The notes below the pieces were generated by a model. It ran no database searches and was not told where the DNA came from. It saw only the letters and a list, made by a program, of their open reading frames with translations. From UBA1227 sp045642705 (lineage in GTDB: Bacteria > Bacillota > Clostridia > Oscillospirales > Acutalibacteraceae), in contig JAZUJK010000009.1 in NCBI GenBank assembly GCA_045642705.1, positions 1 to 64,000 on the forward strand: DNA of 64,000 bases, read 5' to 3'. Of this stretch, positions 34,582-42,849 are shown piece by piece (the first letter of the stretch is position 1; the number at the start of each line of letters is the position of its first letter). The position numbers were made by a program, and so were the translations under genes.

Positions 34582-36252
34582 CTATTCACCCTTCTTGACA
34601 TTTACGCCATATCCGCGCAGCAACATGCTGTTATAAATCTCCGTTGCCTTATCCATGGAGCGGAGCAACAATTGACCGAGGAATGATCCCCATGCCTTCG
34701 GTGCAACACCACTCTGATTTGGCGCACGTAGCTTATATGCATCAGTCATGATAGATACCTCTTTCGTCAATACAGAGATATATCTATATGTGAGCAAGAG
34801 AAGTGTTATTAGCACTTTCGGGAAATGTATACGGCGCAGGTCGTTACATAGATGGTCAATCGGTGTTGTCGCAATCAGGATGAATGACATCATAAGTGAG
34901 AGAACACCCTTTAGCATCAGTGTGAACATTGAGATGAGTCCTACTTCTCCCTCAATTATTGGATTGAAGATTCCAACCATTATTATGAATGGCATAATAA
35001 CACGGAGTTTATAGAAGCAGGTGCTAATCTTGGTTTTCGCTACAATAAACAAAATAATTGGAACTATTGCCATAAGGCACAGTGGGATGAAATGATATTT
35101 ATCAAAGGATACCACTGCGGCAATATAGATGATTGTATATAAGAGTTTTAGAAGTGGTGGCAGCTTGTGAATTGGTGTATCGCCACTTGCCATCTCATCT
35201 ATATCCTTGAATTCTCTGAGTGCAGATGATGCCTTATTATCATTCTTAGGCGCTCTGAACATAGAGATGATTATAAATACAAGGAATACGATTCCTGTAC
35301 CGATAATGCCTGAGAATACAGTACCGAGGACTGTATCATTATTCTTGAAACCATAGTCTGGTAGGAAGGCAAGATTTTCCTGGATAATCTCTGCCTTCTG
35401 TGCAGCCTCACTTGTTACTCCATAATTGTCCTCGTTTACTCTCATCTGTTCAAAGATGGACCATTCGAGGCCGTCAGGGTTGGAGCTCGCAAGGAGCGAC
35501 AGTCCACCGCCTATCGCAAGGGCAGCAGCAAGGATTACAATCAAGGTCGTAACGAGAGGAAGCCTATCGCTCTTTCTCGCACCATCGCAGTCCCACTCTG
35601 TCCTTGGCAAGAGGTCCCGAATAATTGACGGCCTCGCCTCATATACAAAGAGCAAGATTGCGGATGTGATAAGTCCCTCAACTGCACCGATTGCAAGATG
35701 TATCGGCTGCATTATTGCAACGAAGGTTGCAAATGGTAGATCTGTAACCCCTGAGAGTGTTGTCTCTATACATACAGAGAACGCTCCGAGTTGCAAGGTC
35801 AAGATACATCCGAGCAGAGGTGCCAGTATCAGTTTCACCCTGTCACTGAGTTTCGTTTTCATAATTGGTCGCCAGATAAGATAATATCCGATAAAGCAAC
35901 CATAAAACGCCATATTCCAGCAATTCGCTCCGAGGGCCAAGAGACCGCCATCAGCGAAGAATAGACATTGTATGGCAAGAATTACCATCATGGACAGAAA
36001 ACCTGCCTCAGGGCCTAGGAGACTAGTTAGAAGCATACCTCCACAGATATGTCCTGATGCACCTGTTCCAGGGATGGTGAAGTTAATCATCTGTCCTGCG
36101 AATACAAGCGCTGCTGTAACTGCCATAGTCGGCAGTTTGCTGGCGTCATTTGATTTGTTTACTTTTCTTACACTTGCAGCGCCAGCCAGAGCTGTTGCCG
36201 CATACATTGTTGTCGCAACTGCTGGGGACAGCAGCGCATCTGCCATATGCAT
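34582..36252 (-). CDS. CbiM-PDGLE-CbiQ fusion, cobalt/nickel ECF-type transporter
   Basis: A 556-residue polytopic protein joining three parts. Residues 1-215 are CbiM/NikM, starting MHMADALLSP, where His2 and the free N-terminus form the Co/Ni site; GHICGG gives a further His. Residues about 235-335 are a PDGLE (CbiN/NikL-like) helix pair (SSNPDGLEW), and residues 360-556 are CbiQ, the coupling component with the C-terminal RAPNQSGVAPKAWGSFLGQLL-type cytoplasmic helices. Metal identity (Co or Ni) cannot be read off. A GGGAGG site precedes the ATG. I see no B12 riboswitch upstream. Confidence 0.88.
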   Translation of the reverse strand: MHMADALLSPAVATTMYAATALAGAASVRKVNKSNDASKLPTMAVTAALVFAGQMINFTIPGTGASGHICGGMLLTSLLGPEAGFLSMMVILAIQCLFFADGGLLALGANCWNMAFYGCFIGYYLIWRPIMKTKLSDRVKLILAPLLGCILTLQLGAFSVCIETTLSGVTDLPFATFVAIMQPIHLAIGAVEGLITSAILLFVYEARPSIIRDLLPRTEWDCDGARKSDRLPLVTTLIVILAAALAIGGGLSLLASSNPDGLEWSIFEQMRVNEDNYGVTSEAAQKAEIIQENLAFLPDYGFKNNDTVLGTVFSGIIGTGIVFLVFIIISMFRAPKNDNKASSALREFKDIDEMASGDTPIHKLPPLLKLLYTIIYIAAVVSFDKYHFIPLCLMAIVPIILFIVAKTKISTCFYKLRVIMPFIIMVGIFNPIIEGEVGLISMFTLMLKGVLSLMMSFILIATTPIDHLCNDLRRIHFPKVLITLLLLTYRYISVLTKEVSIMTDAYKLRAPNQSGVAPKAWGSFLGQLLLRSMDKATEIYNSMLLRGYGVNVKKGE

Positions 36253-36301
36253 AGGGATCCTCCCATTTCTAAAATACTAATAGATTTTACAATAAAAAAA
36301 T

Positions 36302-36325
36302 CCCCCTGGTAAGCCTCCCAGGGGG
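36302..36325. terminator. Bidirectional terminator between ppaC and the CbiM-CbiQ fusion
   Basis: CCCCCTGG / CCAGGGGG with an eight-base loop. The minus strand continues ATTTTTTTATT, the plus strand TTATTTTTTTATT. In the minus direction it ends ppaC transcripts. Confidence 0.85.
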
Positions 36326-36340
36326 TTATTTTTTTATTGA

Positions 36341-36395
36341 ATTTTGTTTTTTATTGTTTTTTATTGTTTTTATTGTTCTTTATTGTTGTTATTTG
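36341..36395. repeat. T-rich tandem repeat, period about 10
   Basis: About five imperfect copies of TTTATTGTTT between the ppaC stop and the terminator. It is expected to be slippage-prone. Confidence 0.6.
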
Positions 36396-36408
36396 CTTTT
36401 TGTTCCTA

Positions 36409-37737
36409 TTAGCCCCAGAGTTCTGAGAGGCGTGGTACGATTTGCTTCTTGCGGGACATGACATGTGGGAGGAAGACTTCATTGTCCTTTGCCTTAACAT
36501 CATATGCCTGGCTGATGGTATCCTCATCACCGATGAAGAGTAAGTCAGTACCCTCTTTTAGAACGTCTGTCAGCATGAGAAGGATGAAGTCATATTTCGC
36601 ACTTTCCTTCTTGGATGCCATTGCTTTTAGGAATTCAGGCTTTCGTGTGAGAAGTGCCTCAGAGTTGAGACATGTAACCTGGCCTATGCCGAGCTTGTAT
36701 CCAGCAATATGGAATTCCTTAAAGTCTGTATAGATGAGTTCCTCAATTGGCTTCTCAAGTGAGGATGTACCAGCGAACATTACATCTCCGAGCTCATTTA
36801 GATCTACACCAGCAATGCCTGCCATTCTCTCTGCTATCTCGATATCATATGGAGTGCAAGTTGGTGACTTGAACATTACTGTATCTGAGATGATTGCAGA
36901 GGCGAGTATACCTGCAATCTTTTTCTCAGGCACTACACCTTTTTCCTTGTACATTGTTGCAACAATGGTTGCAGTTGAGCCGAGAGGCTCATTGCGGAAG
37001 AAGATTGGTGCAGTTGTCTGGATGTCAGCTAATCTATGGTGATCTATTATCTCGAGAATGTCCGCCTGCTTTAGTCCAGCAACAGACTGAGCTGCCTCGT
37101 TGTGGTCAACAAGGACAACTTTCTTATGATTGTATTTGATGAGATGGAAACGACCGATTGTACCTACTACAACATCGTTCTCATCCACTACTGGATATGA
37201 TCTGAAACGGCTGCGAAGGATGATATCTTTTACATCATCTACATAATCATTTAGATGGAAATATTGGATGTCTTCCCTGCTGCATATGCCTTCGATTGGC
37301 TTGTCGAGGAGGTCTGTTACATCAAAAGAGCCGTCCTGTATCTTGCCATATTCATATACAGATGTCATAACATATGATGCGATATCTCCTGTTGTGAGCA
37401 TACCATATAATTTGCCATCTGACTCTACAACTGGCACAGCACTGCGCTTAGCATTCTTGATTGTCTCCCAAGCCTTATTTACTGTGACATTTCTGCCGAG
37501 GGTAGGTGGTGTATCATAATCGAGATCATATACCTGAGTTCTTACATTTGTTATAAGCTTTGGTGCAGGTACGTCAAAGTATTCCAGCACAGATTTGGTC
37601 TCATCTGAGACATTGCCAAGTCTTGCTGCAATATATTGGCGGTCGCCAAGTGCCTGCCTCAGTGCTGCATATGCGAGCGCTGAGCATATTGAGTCAGTAT
37701 CTGGATTCTGATGACCTGTTACATAGATAGGTTCCAT
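36409..37737 (-). CDS. ppaC: Family II manganese-dependent inorganic pyrophosphatase with CBS domains
   Basis: A 442-residue CBS-pyrophosphatase. N-terminal GHQNPDTDSICSA and the later VLVDHNEAAQS and IIDHHRLADI are the DHH phosphoesterase metal-binding motifs; a pair of CBS domains (about residues 70-190) is inserted between the first and second, and the DHHA2 domain is C-terminal. CBS-PPases are allosterically inhibited by AMP/ADP and activated by ATP in characterised Clostridia. The DRTGG domain seen in longer members is absent. An AAGGAG site precedes the ATG. Confidence 0.93.
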   Translation of the reverse strand: MEPIYVTGHQNPDTDSICSALAYAALRQALGDRQYIAARLGNVSDETKSVLEYFDVPAPKLITNVRTQVYDLDYDTPPTLGRNVTVNKAWETIKNAKRSAVPVVESDGKLYGMLTTGDIASYVMTSVYEYGKIQDGSFDVTDLLDKPIEGICSREDIQYFHLNDYVDDVKDIILRSRFRSYPVVDENDVVVGTIGRFHLIKYNHKKVVLVDHNEAAQSVAGLKQADILEIIDHHRLADIQTTAPIFFRNEPLGSTATIVATMYKEKGVVPEKKIAGILASAIISDTVMFKSPTCTPYDIEIAERMAGIAGVDLNELGDVMFAGTSSLEKPIEELIYTDFKEFHIAGYKLGIGQVTCLNSEALLTRKPEFLKAMASKKESAKYDFILLMLTDVLKEGTDLLFIGDEDTISQAYDVKAKDNEVFLPHVMSRKKQIVPRLSELWG

Positions 37738-37762
37738 TGAGAATCTCCTTCTATAATTGATA

Positions 37763-37776
37763 TTGTAATATTACAA
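37763..37776. promoter_or_regulatory. 14-base perfect palindrome between ppaC and a TagF-like gene
   Basis: TTGTAATATTACAA lies in the 62-base divergent intergenic region, overlapping minus-strand -10 candidates (TAATAT). It looks like an operator; I cannot assign a regulator. Confidence 0.5.
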
Positions 37777-37799
37777 CAAATTAATTTGTAAATCAACAA

Positions 37800-38963
37800 A
37801 TGAGCGTGTATACTAAAATCATGAATATTTCAGAACTACTTAGTCTCTATGAGTACAGAGTCAAGTGGCCACTAAAGTTTAAGTTCTATTCTATGACAAG
37901 GCCAGTTGACAAGAAAACCGTACTCTTCTCAGACCCGTACAGCACAGACCTCACAGATAATATGGCGCCAATTTACACTGCCCTTCAAACTATGGGCGGT
38001 TTTAATCTCGTGAAATGCTTCTCGGAGCCTATCACTCCTGCACCTAGTCTCATAGGTAAAATCCGTGGCAGAATAAACCGTGGCAAAGTATATGACAGAT
38101 TCCTAAAGGAATATGCCAGTGCTGGCACTGTATTCCTCACTGAGAGTTTCCTCTCAGCCTATGCTGTGCCGAGACGTGATGGTACACAGGTTGTGCAACT
38201 GTGGCACGGTTCTGGCGCATTCAAGAAATGGGGTTACAGCACACTGGATAAGGAATTTGGTGCGACAAGAAAAAGCGCCGACCGTTTCCCTATGCACAAC
38301 TGCTACACACTGGTTCCCGTCTCAGCTGATGTCGTCGTGCCATGCTACGCCGAGGCATTCGCGTGCTCGCAAGCAATAGTGCAGCCACTCGGTGTCCCTC
38401 GGACTGATGAGCTCGCTCGCGACCCGTCGTCCACGCCTCACGACAAGACGACTGTACTCTATGCCCCAACATTCCGTGGCAACAATGTCACATCCGCACA
38501 TTGCGACGACATCCTAAACATCCGTCATCTCCATGATGCACTCGGTGATGATTATAAAATCTTGCTCCGCCTGCATCCATTTGCAAGAAACAAAATAGAG
38601 ATTCCGGATGATTGCAAGGATTTTTGTATAGATATATCCGATATGGATACCAACAGTGCGCTTCGCATGGCCGACATCCTCGTCACTGATTATTCTTCCA
38701 TAATCTTCGAATACTCATTGCTCGGCAAGCCTATCATATTCTATGCATATGATCTCGATGAATATAAGAACAATCGTGACTTCTATTTCCCTTATGAGGA
38801 TTTCGTCCCAGGCCCTATTGTTACGGCCGAAGACGACCTCATCTCGGCCATATTGAATGTGGACTCTAGTGCTACACAGGTTAAATCATTTGCAGACACA
38901 TACATGTCCGCTTGCGACGGCAGAGCGACAGAGAGAATTCTTACATATTTAAAGCTCATATAA
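37800..38963 (+). CDS. CDP-glycerol glycerophosphotransferase family protein (TagB/TagF-like)
   Basis: A 387-residue single-domain enzyme. QLWHGSGAFKKWG near residue 140 is the conserved His-containing block and DILVTDYSSIIFEYSLLGKPI is the second signature of the teichoic-acid polymerase/primase domain. It would add glycerophosphate (or another polyol phosphate) to a membrane-linked acceptor. The start is ambiguous between ATG 37800 and ATG 37821; neither has a good ribosome site. It follows the divergent palindrome and ends at a strong terminator. Confidence 0.87.
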   Translation: MSVYTKIMNISELLSLYEYRVKWPLKFKFYSMTRPVDKKTVLFSDPYSTDLTDNMAPIYTALQTMGGFNLVKCFSEPITPAPSLIGKIRGRINRGKVYDRFLKEYASAGTVFLTESFLSAYAVPRRDGTQVVQLWHGSGAFKKWGYSTLDKEFGATRKSADRFPMHNCYTLVPVSADVVVPCYAEAFACSQAIVQPLGVPRTDELARDPSSTPHDKTTVLYAPTFRGNNVTSAHCDDILNIRHLHDALGDDYKILLRLHPFARNKIEIPDDCKDFCIDISDMDTNSALRMADILVTDYSSIIFEYSLLGKPIIFYAYDLDEYKNNRDFYFPYEDFVPGPIVTAEDDLISAILNVDSSATQVKSFADTYMSACDGRATERILTYLKLI

Positions 38964-38969
38964 AACAAA

Positions 38970-38992
38970 CCCCCGATGATTACCATCGGGGG
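38970..38992 (+). terminator. Terminator after the TagF-like gene
   Basis: CCCCCGATG / CATCGGGGG, five-base loop, followed by TTTTTCTC on the plus strand; A-rich on the other side, so it may also serve the convergent DUF4870 gene. Confidence 0.88.
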
Positions 38993-39013
38993 TTTTTCTC
39001 ATGCCATATGAGT

Positions 39014-39436
39014 TTACATATCTTTTGCACTTGTAAGAATTCTGAACTTTCCGATAAGTGGAAGTTCCTTCGCTCTGCCGTCAACGGCATTAATAATGCC
39101 AATTACGAGGAATGCGAGAATACCGAGATTCAATACAATTGTGAAAATGATTGCAAGAACTTTGATACCAGAAATGATACCAAGGAATACAGAAACTATT
39201 ACTTCCAAGAGGAATAGGATAAGTCCCTGATTTGCATGGAACTGTGCATACTTAGAATCTTTTGCTGCAAGCATTGGAACTAGAACAAGGATTCCAAAAT
39301 AAGCAAGAACTGCATATACCTTGTTAGCTGCTACATCCTGTGGATCGAAATCAGCTGTTCTGTCTGGTGTATCATTGAGTTCCTTGGCTGCTTTTGTAAA
39401 CTCTTCAGCCTTCTTATCAAAATCTTCTGCTTTCAT
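39014..39436 (-). CDS. DUF4870/Tic20-like small membrane protein
   Basis: A 140-residue protein. Residues 1-35 are charged and cytoplasmic, followed by KVYAVLAYFGILVLVPML, YAQFHANQGLILFLLE and two further hydrophobic helices. The HANQGL motif is typical of DUF4870. Function unknown. It lies 13 bases after the AGPS-like gene at the end of the glycerol-type operon and has a strong TAGGAGG site; it may be cotranscribed with it. Confidence 0.7.
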   Translation of the reverse strand: MKAEDFDKKAEEFTKAAKELNDTPDRTADFDPQDVAANKVYAVLAYFGILVLVPMLAAKDSKYAQFHANQGLILFLLEVIVSVFLGIISGIKVLAIIFTIVLNLGILAFLVIGIINAVDGRAKELPLIGKFRILTSAKDM

Positions 39437-39449
39437 AGTGACCTCCTAA

Positions 39450-41210
39450 TTATGCCTTACCCATATCGCTGTAACCGTCACGGAGGAATACCTTCTCCTC
39501 TTCCTTGAGGTCGAGACCGATTGTGCCACCTGGGTTCATTGTGTAGTCAGGATCGAAATACTCCTTGAGAGCACGGAATGTACCATACTCTGTTCTACCT
39601 ACTGAACCCTCGAGCCATGGAGCGAACATCTTACCAATACCATGGTGATGTGAAAGTGCAGCGCCTGACTTCTGGATAGCATCAAGAATTGTCTTGTGAT
39701 ATGCCTTGAACTCTGCTGCTGTATCCATCTTGGCAATGAAGATGAAGTAGAGGTTAGCACCCTGTGGATAGCAGTGTGACATATGAGTTGTAACTACGCA
39801 GTTTGGAAGAGCGTGGCATACTTCACGTACATCGCGATGTACCTGAGCCATGTTGGACCAGTTTACGCAGCACTCAAGTGTATCGATGATGATACCAAAG
39901 TCATGAAGTGAATCACGCATATATGGATCGTCAAATCTACCCTTTTCCCAACCCTTACATACGTAACCTGTAAGTGGGAAACCGCCGTGCTTTAGAGCAA
40001 CCTTCATGATGTTTCTTGCAACATTCTTAGAATAGCTCTTATCACCATCTGTGAATCCAAGGAAGAGACAACGCTCCATATCCTTGTAACCCATCTTCTC
40101 AAGAAGACCCTGAGCAGGTGTCTCGTCTACATTGTAGAGACGAAGCATCATATTGGTCTCCTCTGGGTCAGAGAGACGGAATACTGATGAGAAACCGAAC
40201 TCGCCCTGGAGACACTCACGTGCAAATTCCATAGCATCTTCCCATGTCTTGAAGATATATGAGAAACGCTTTCTATTTTCTGGGTTGTAATGGAACACTT
40301 TAAGTGTTGCCTCTGTGCATACACCGAATGTACCTTCTGAACCCATCATAATCTGATTGAGGTTAGGACCTGTTGCCTCACGTGGATAACGTGATGTGAT
40401 AATCTCGCCTCTTGGAGTTGCATACTTCTGCTGGAGGCAGATATCTGTGATACAACCATAGTAAGTTGAGTTCTGGCCTGAGCCTCTTGTTGTTACCCAG
40501 CCACCTACTGAAGAATACTCAAATGACTGTGGGAAATGTCCGCATGTGAATGCGCGCTTTGCGCCAAATTCAGCAACTGCATTATTGAGGTGTGCCTCAA
40601 GGTCAGGACCTGACATACCAGTCTGAACTGTGATTGTCTGGTCAATCTCATTGAAACGGATAACCTTGTTATACTTGCGGCGCATATCAAGTGATACGCC
40701 GCCGAGTGTTGGCTCTACGCCACGTGTTACTGATGATCCACCGCCATATACATAGAGAGGAATCTTGTTCTTAGCACAATAATCAACTGTCTTGTTGATC
40801 TGCTCAGCCTCTGATGGATAGAGAACTACATCTGGGAGGCTATCGAACTGACGCTCACGGATACGATAGAGGTCATATGCTGTCTGGCCATATGCAACTG
40901 AGAGTCTGTCATAGTCAGACTGTGACATATCATCACCATATACTGACTTGAAGAAATCAAGATGCTCCTGTGCCATCTTAGGTGCGTACTCGCCCTTGAA
41001 GTCTACCTTCTCGAGACCTGTATCGCAACGATAATGATCTACATATGTATCATCAATATCAAGTCTCTCCTTCATAAGCTTATAAAGAGACTCTTTTGGG
41101 AACTTAAAGTGATTAGGATCACCCCAACGGAAGATTGATCTATAAGAATCTGATGGAGCTGCCTCTTTAATCCATTTTGGCTCAAAGCCTGAATAAGGTT
41201 TATATCCCAT
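39450..41210 (-). CDS. FAD-binding oxidase, alkyl-dihydroxyacetonephosphate-synthase-like
   Basis: A 586-residue vanillyl-alcohol-oxidase-type flavoprotein. PLYVYGGGSSVTRGVEP is the FAD pyrophosphate loop, GKGWEKGRF-like CKGWEKGRFDDPYMRD and HHHGIGKMF (His521-His523) match the AGPS branch, whose His residues are catalytic. AGPS exchanges the acyl chain of acyl-DHAP for an alkyl chain, the first ether-lipid step; glycolate/lactate oxidases share the fold. Placed 15 bases after DUF1667 at the end of the Glp-like genes, it fits DHAP/G3P or ether-lipid metabolism, but the substrate is not established. Confidence 0.82.
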   Translation of the reverse strand: MGYKPYSGFEPKWIKEAAPSDSYRSIFRWGDPNHFKFPKESLYKLMKERLDIDDTYVDHYRCDTGLEKVDFKGEYAPKMAQEHLDFFKSVYGDDMSQSDYDRLSVAYGQTAYDLYRIRERQFDSLPDVVLYPSEAEQINKTVDYCAKNKIPLYVYGGGSSVTRGVEPTLGGVSLDMRRKYNKVIRFNEIDQTITVQTGMSGPDLEAHLNNAVAEFGAKRAFTCGHFPQSFEYSSVGGWVTTRGSGQNSTYYGCITDICLQQKYATPRGEIITSRYPREATGPNLNQIMMGSEGTFGVCTEATLKVFHYNPENRKRFSYIFKTWEDAMEFARECLQGEFGFSSVFRLSDPEETNMMLRLYNVDETPAQGLLEKMGYKDMERCLFLGFTDGDKSYSKNVARNIMKVALKHGGFPLTGYVCKGWEKGRFDDPYMRDSLHDFGIIIDTLECCVNWSNMAQVHRDVREVCHALPNCVVTTHMSHCYPQGANLYFIFIAKMDTAAEFKAYHKTILDAIQKSGAALSHHHGIGKMFAPWLEGSVGRTEYGTFRALKEYFDPDYTMNPGGTIGLDLKEEEKVFLRDGYSDMGKA

Positions 41211-41225
41211 TTTAATTTACCCCTT

Positions 41226-41588
41226 TCATATCTGTGTAAGTAAGTCTGATGTGATAATTACATCTACACCGAGTCCTAGTACATTTGGAATAGCAACATC
41301 GCCGCGCTTCAATTGCTTATCAATTACTGTCTTGTTAATCTCCTTCATGACATCAAAGATTTTATCCTTTGGAATATCAGATGATACACGACAAGGTACT
41401 ACTGGTGCATCCTTATAAATCGTCTTAATTGTTGAGCAGATGGTACGCATTGGATGGGTCATTTCGTTGATGGCAAATTCTCTGCCACGCTTACAGCTCT
41501 GACCTGTTACTTTCCACTCGCCGCCTTCTTTAGGCTCAATATTAATTGTGCAGCCACGTGGGCATGTTATACAAACAAGTTTACTCAT
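41226..41588 (-). CDS. DUF1667 metal-binding protein
   Basis: A 120-residue protein with Cys6, Cys9, Cys13 (CxxCxxxC) and Cys32, likely an iron-sulfur or zinc site. DUF1667 proteins occur next to GlpA/GlpB-like flavoproteins in anaerobes and are thought to complete a three-part glycerol-3-phosphate dehydrogenase. It overlaps the preceding flavoprotein gene by eight bases. Probably cytoplasmic. Confidence 0.88.
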   Translation of the reverse strand: MSKLVCITCPRGCTINIEPKEGGEWKVTGQSCKRGREFAINEMTHPMRTICSTIKTIYKDAPVVPCRVSSDIPKDKIFDVMKEINKTVIDKQLKRGDVAIPNVLGLGVDVIITSDLLTQI

Positions 41589-42849
41589 GTTTCTTCATAA
41601 CCTCCACTTCTGCTGTAATTGTGCTATATGACTTGAGGCTAGCCTTGGAGAAGTCGACCTCGACTCTCTCCATCTCTGGTGGCTTCAAGAAAGCATATTC
41701 TTTTTCAAATACTGTCTTGCCATCAGCCATAATCTTGAATGTTGCCTTCTCATAGACCTCTTTGCTTCTAAAGTAGAAGGTCACTGGCTTATCAACATTA
41801 AAGATATTTACGCTATGAGGTACGAGATAGAGAAGATTATCATTTATCTTGATATTTACGCTCTCATGATCAGCAGTTGACTTATAATGAGCAGCAGCAT
41901 AACCTGCGATCTCACCACTCTCTGATACATAGTCAACGAGGTCATTTACATGAAGTGCATTACCGCATGAGAAAATGCCTGGTACTGATGTCATGAGTGT
42001 CTCATCACACTTAGGTCCCTTGGAGTGACCATCCATTTGAACTTCAAGTGTCTCTGCAATCTCATTCTCAGGGATAAGTCCTACTGAGAGAATGAGAGCA
42101 TCACACTCGATAATTTCCTCTGTGCCAGCTATTGGGTTCATTCTGTCATCTACTTCTGCAACCTCAACTGCTGTTAGTCTATCACTACCAAATACTCTTG
42201 TTACTGTATGTGAGAGATATAGTGGAATATTATAATCATTGAGACATTGATGGATATTACGTGTGAGGCCTGATGGTGTTGGTTTTACTTCATATACACC
42301 TACAACCTCTGCGCCCTCGAGTGTCAAACGACGAGCCATGATAAGGCCGATATCGCCTGAGCCGAGTATTACGCACTTCTTAGTTGGTAACTGGCCTAGC
42401 AAATTAGTGAAATGCTGAGCTGTACCAGCTGTAAATACGCCTGATGGGCGTGTGCCGTGAATAAATACCTGCTTTGCTGTACGCTCGCGGCAACCTGTTG
42501 CAAGGATGAGTGTCTTAGTCTCTATAACTTCAACGCCATCACGGCTAACTACTGTTGCCTTAAAGCCATCTTTTATTCTCTCAACGGAGGTTACGAATGT
42601 TAAAATCTTAGCTTCGATTCCGAGCTCTGTGAACTCGTCAATGAAGCGCTCGGCATATTCTGGACCTGAGAGTTTCTCGCCATATCTAACGAGACCAAAT
42701 CCATCATGGATGCACTGCTTCAAGATACCGCCTAGGCGAGCCTCACGCTCAATTAGGATAACCTTGGCGCCTTCCTTGTGTGCAGATATTGCTGCAGCAA
42801 GGCCAGCAGGGCCACCGCCGATTACAAGTACATCAGCCATTCTAATCAT
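41581..42849 (-). CDS. NAD(P)/FAD-dependent oxidoreductase, GlpB-like partner
   Basis: A 422-residue two-dinucleotide-binding flavoprotein (pyr_redox_2 fold): VLVIGGGPAGLAAAIS at the N-terminus for FAD, CVILGSGDIGLIMARRL in the middle for NAD(P)H, and GIFSCGNALHVNDLVD for the flavin end. A C-terminal beta domain of about 80 residues has no clear family. No redox-active Cys pair is seen in the FAD domain. It starts inside an ATGA overlap with GlpA and is probably the electron acceptor for it. Confidence 0.85.
   Translation of the reverse strand: MIRMADVLVIGGGPAGLAAAISAHKEGAKVILIEREARLGGILKQCIHDGFGLVRYGEKLSGPEYAERFIDEFTELGIEAKILTFVTSVERIKDGFKATVVSRDGVEVIETKTLILATGCRERTAKQVFIHGTRPSGVFTAGTAQHFTNLLGQLPTKKCVILGSGDIGLIMARRLTLEGAEVVGVYEVKPTPSGLTRNIHQCLNDYNIPLYLSHTVTRVFGSDRLTAVEVAEVDDRMNPIAGTEEIIECDALILSVGLIPENEIAETLEVQMDGHSKGPKCDETLMTSVPGIFSCGNALHVNDLVDYVSESGEIAGYAAAHYKSTADHESVNIKINDNLLYLVPHSVNIFNVDKPVTFYFRSKEVYEKATFKIMADGKTVFEKEYAFLKPPEMERVEVDFSKASLKSYSTITAEVEVMKKHE

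Noticed and set aside
36253..36300. Possible cobalamin riboswitch before the CbiM-CbiQ fusion
   Set aside because: Only about 50 bases separate the start codon from the terminator of the upstream gene and no B12-box-like sequence is visible.
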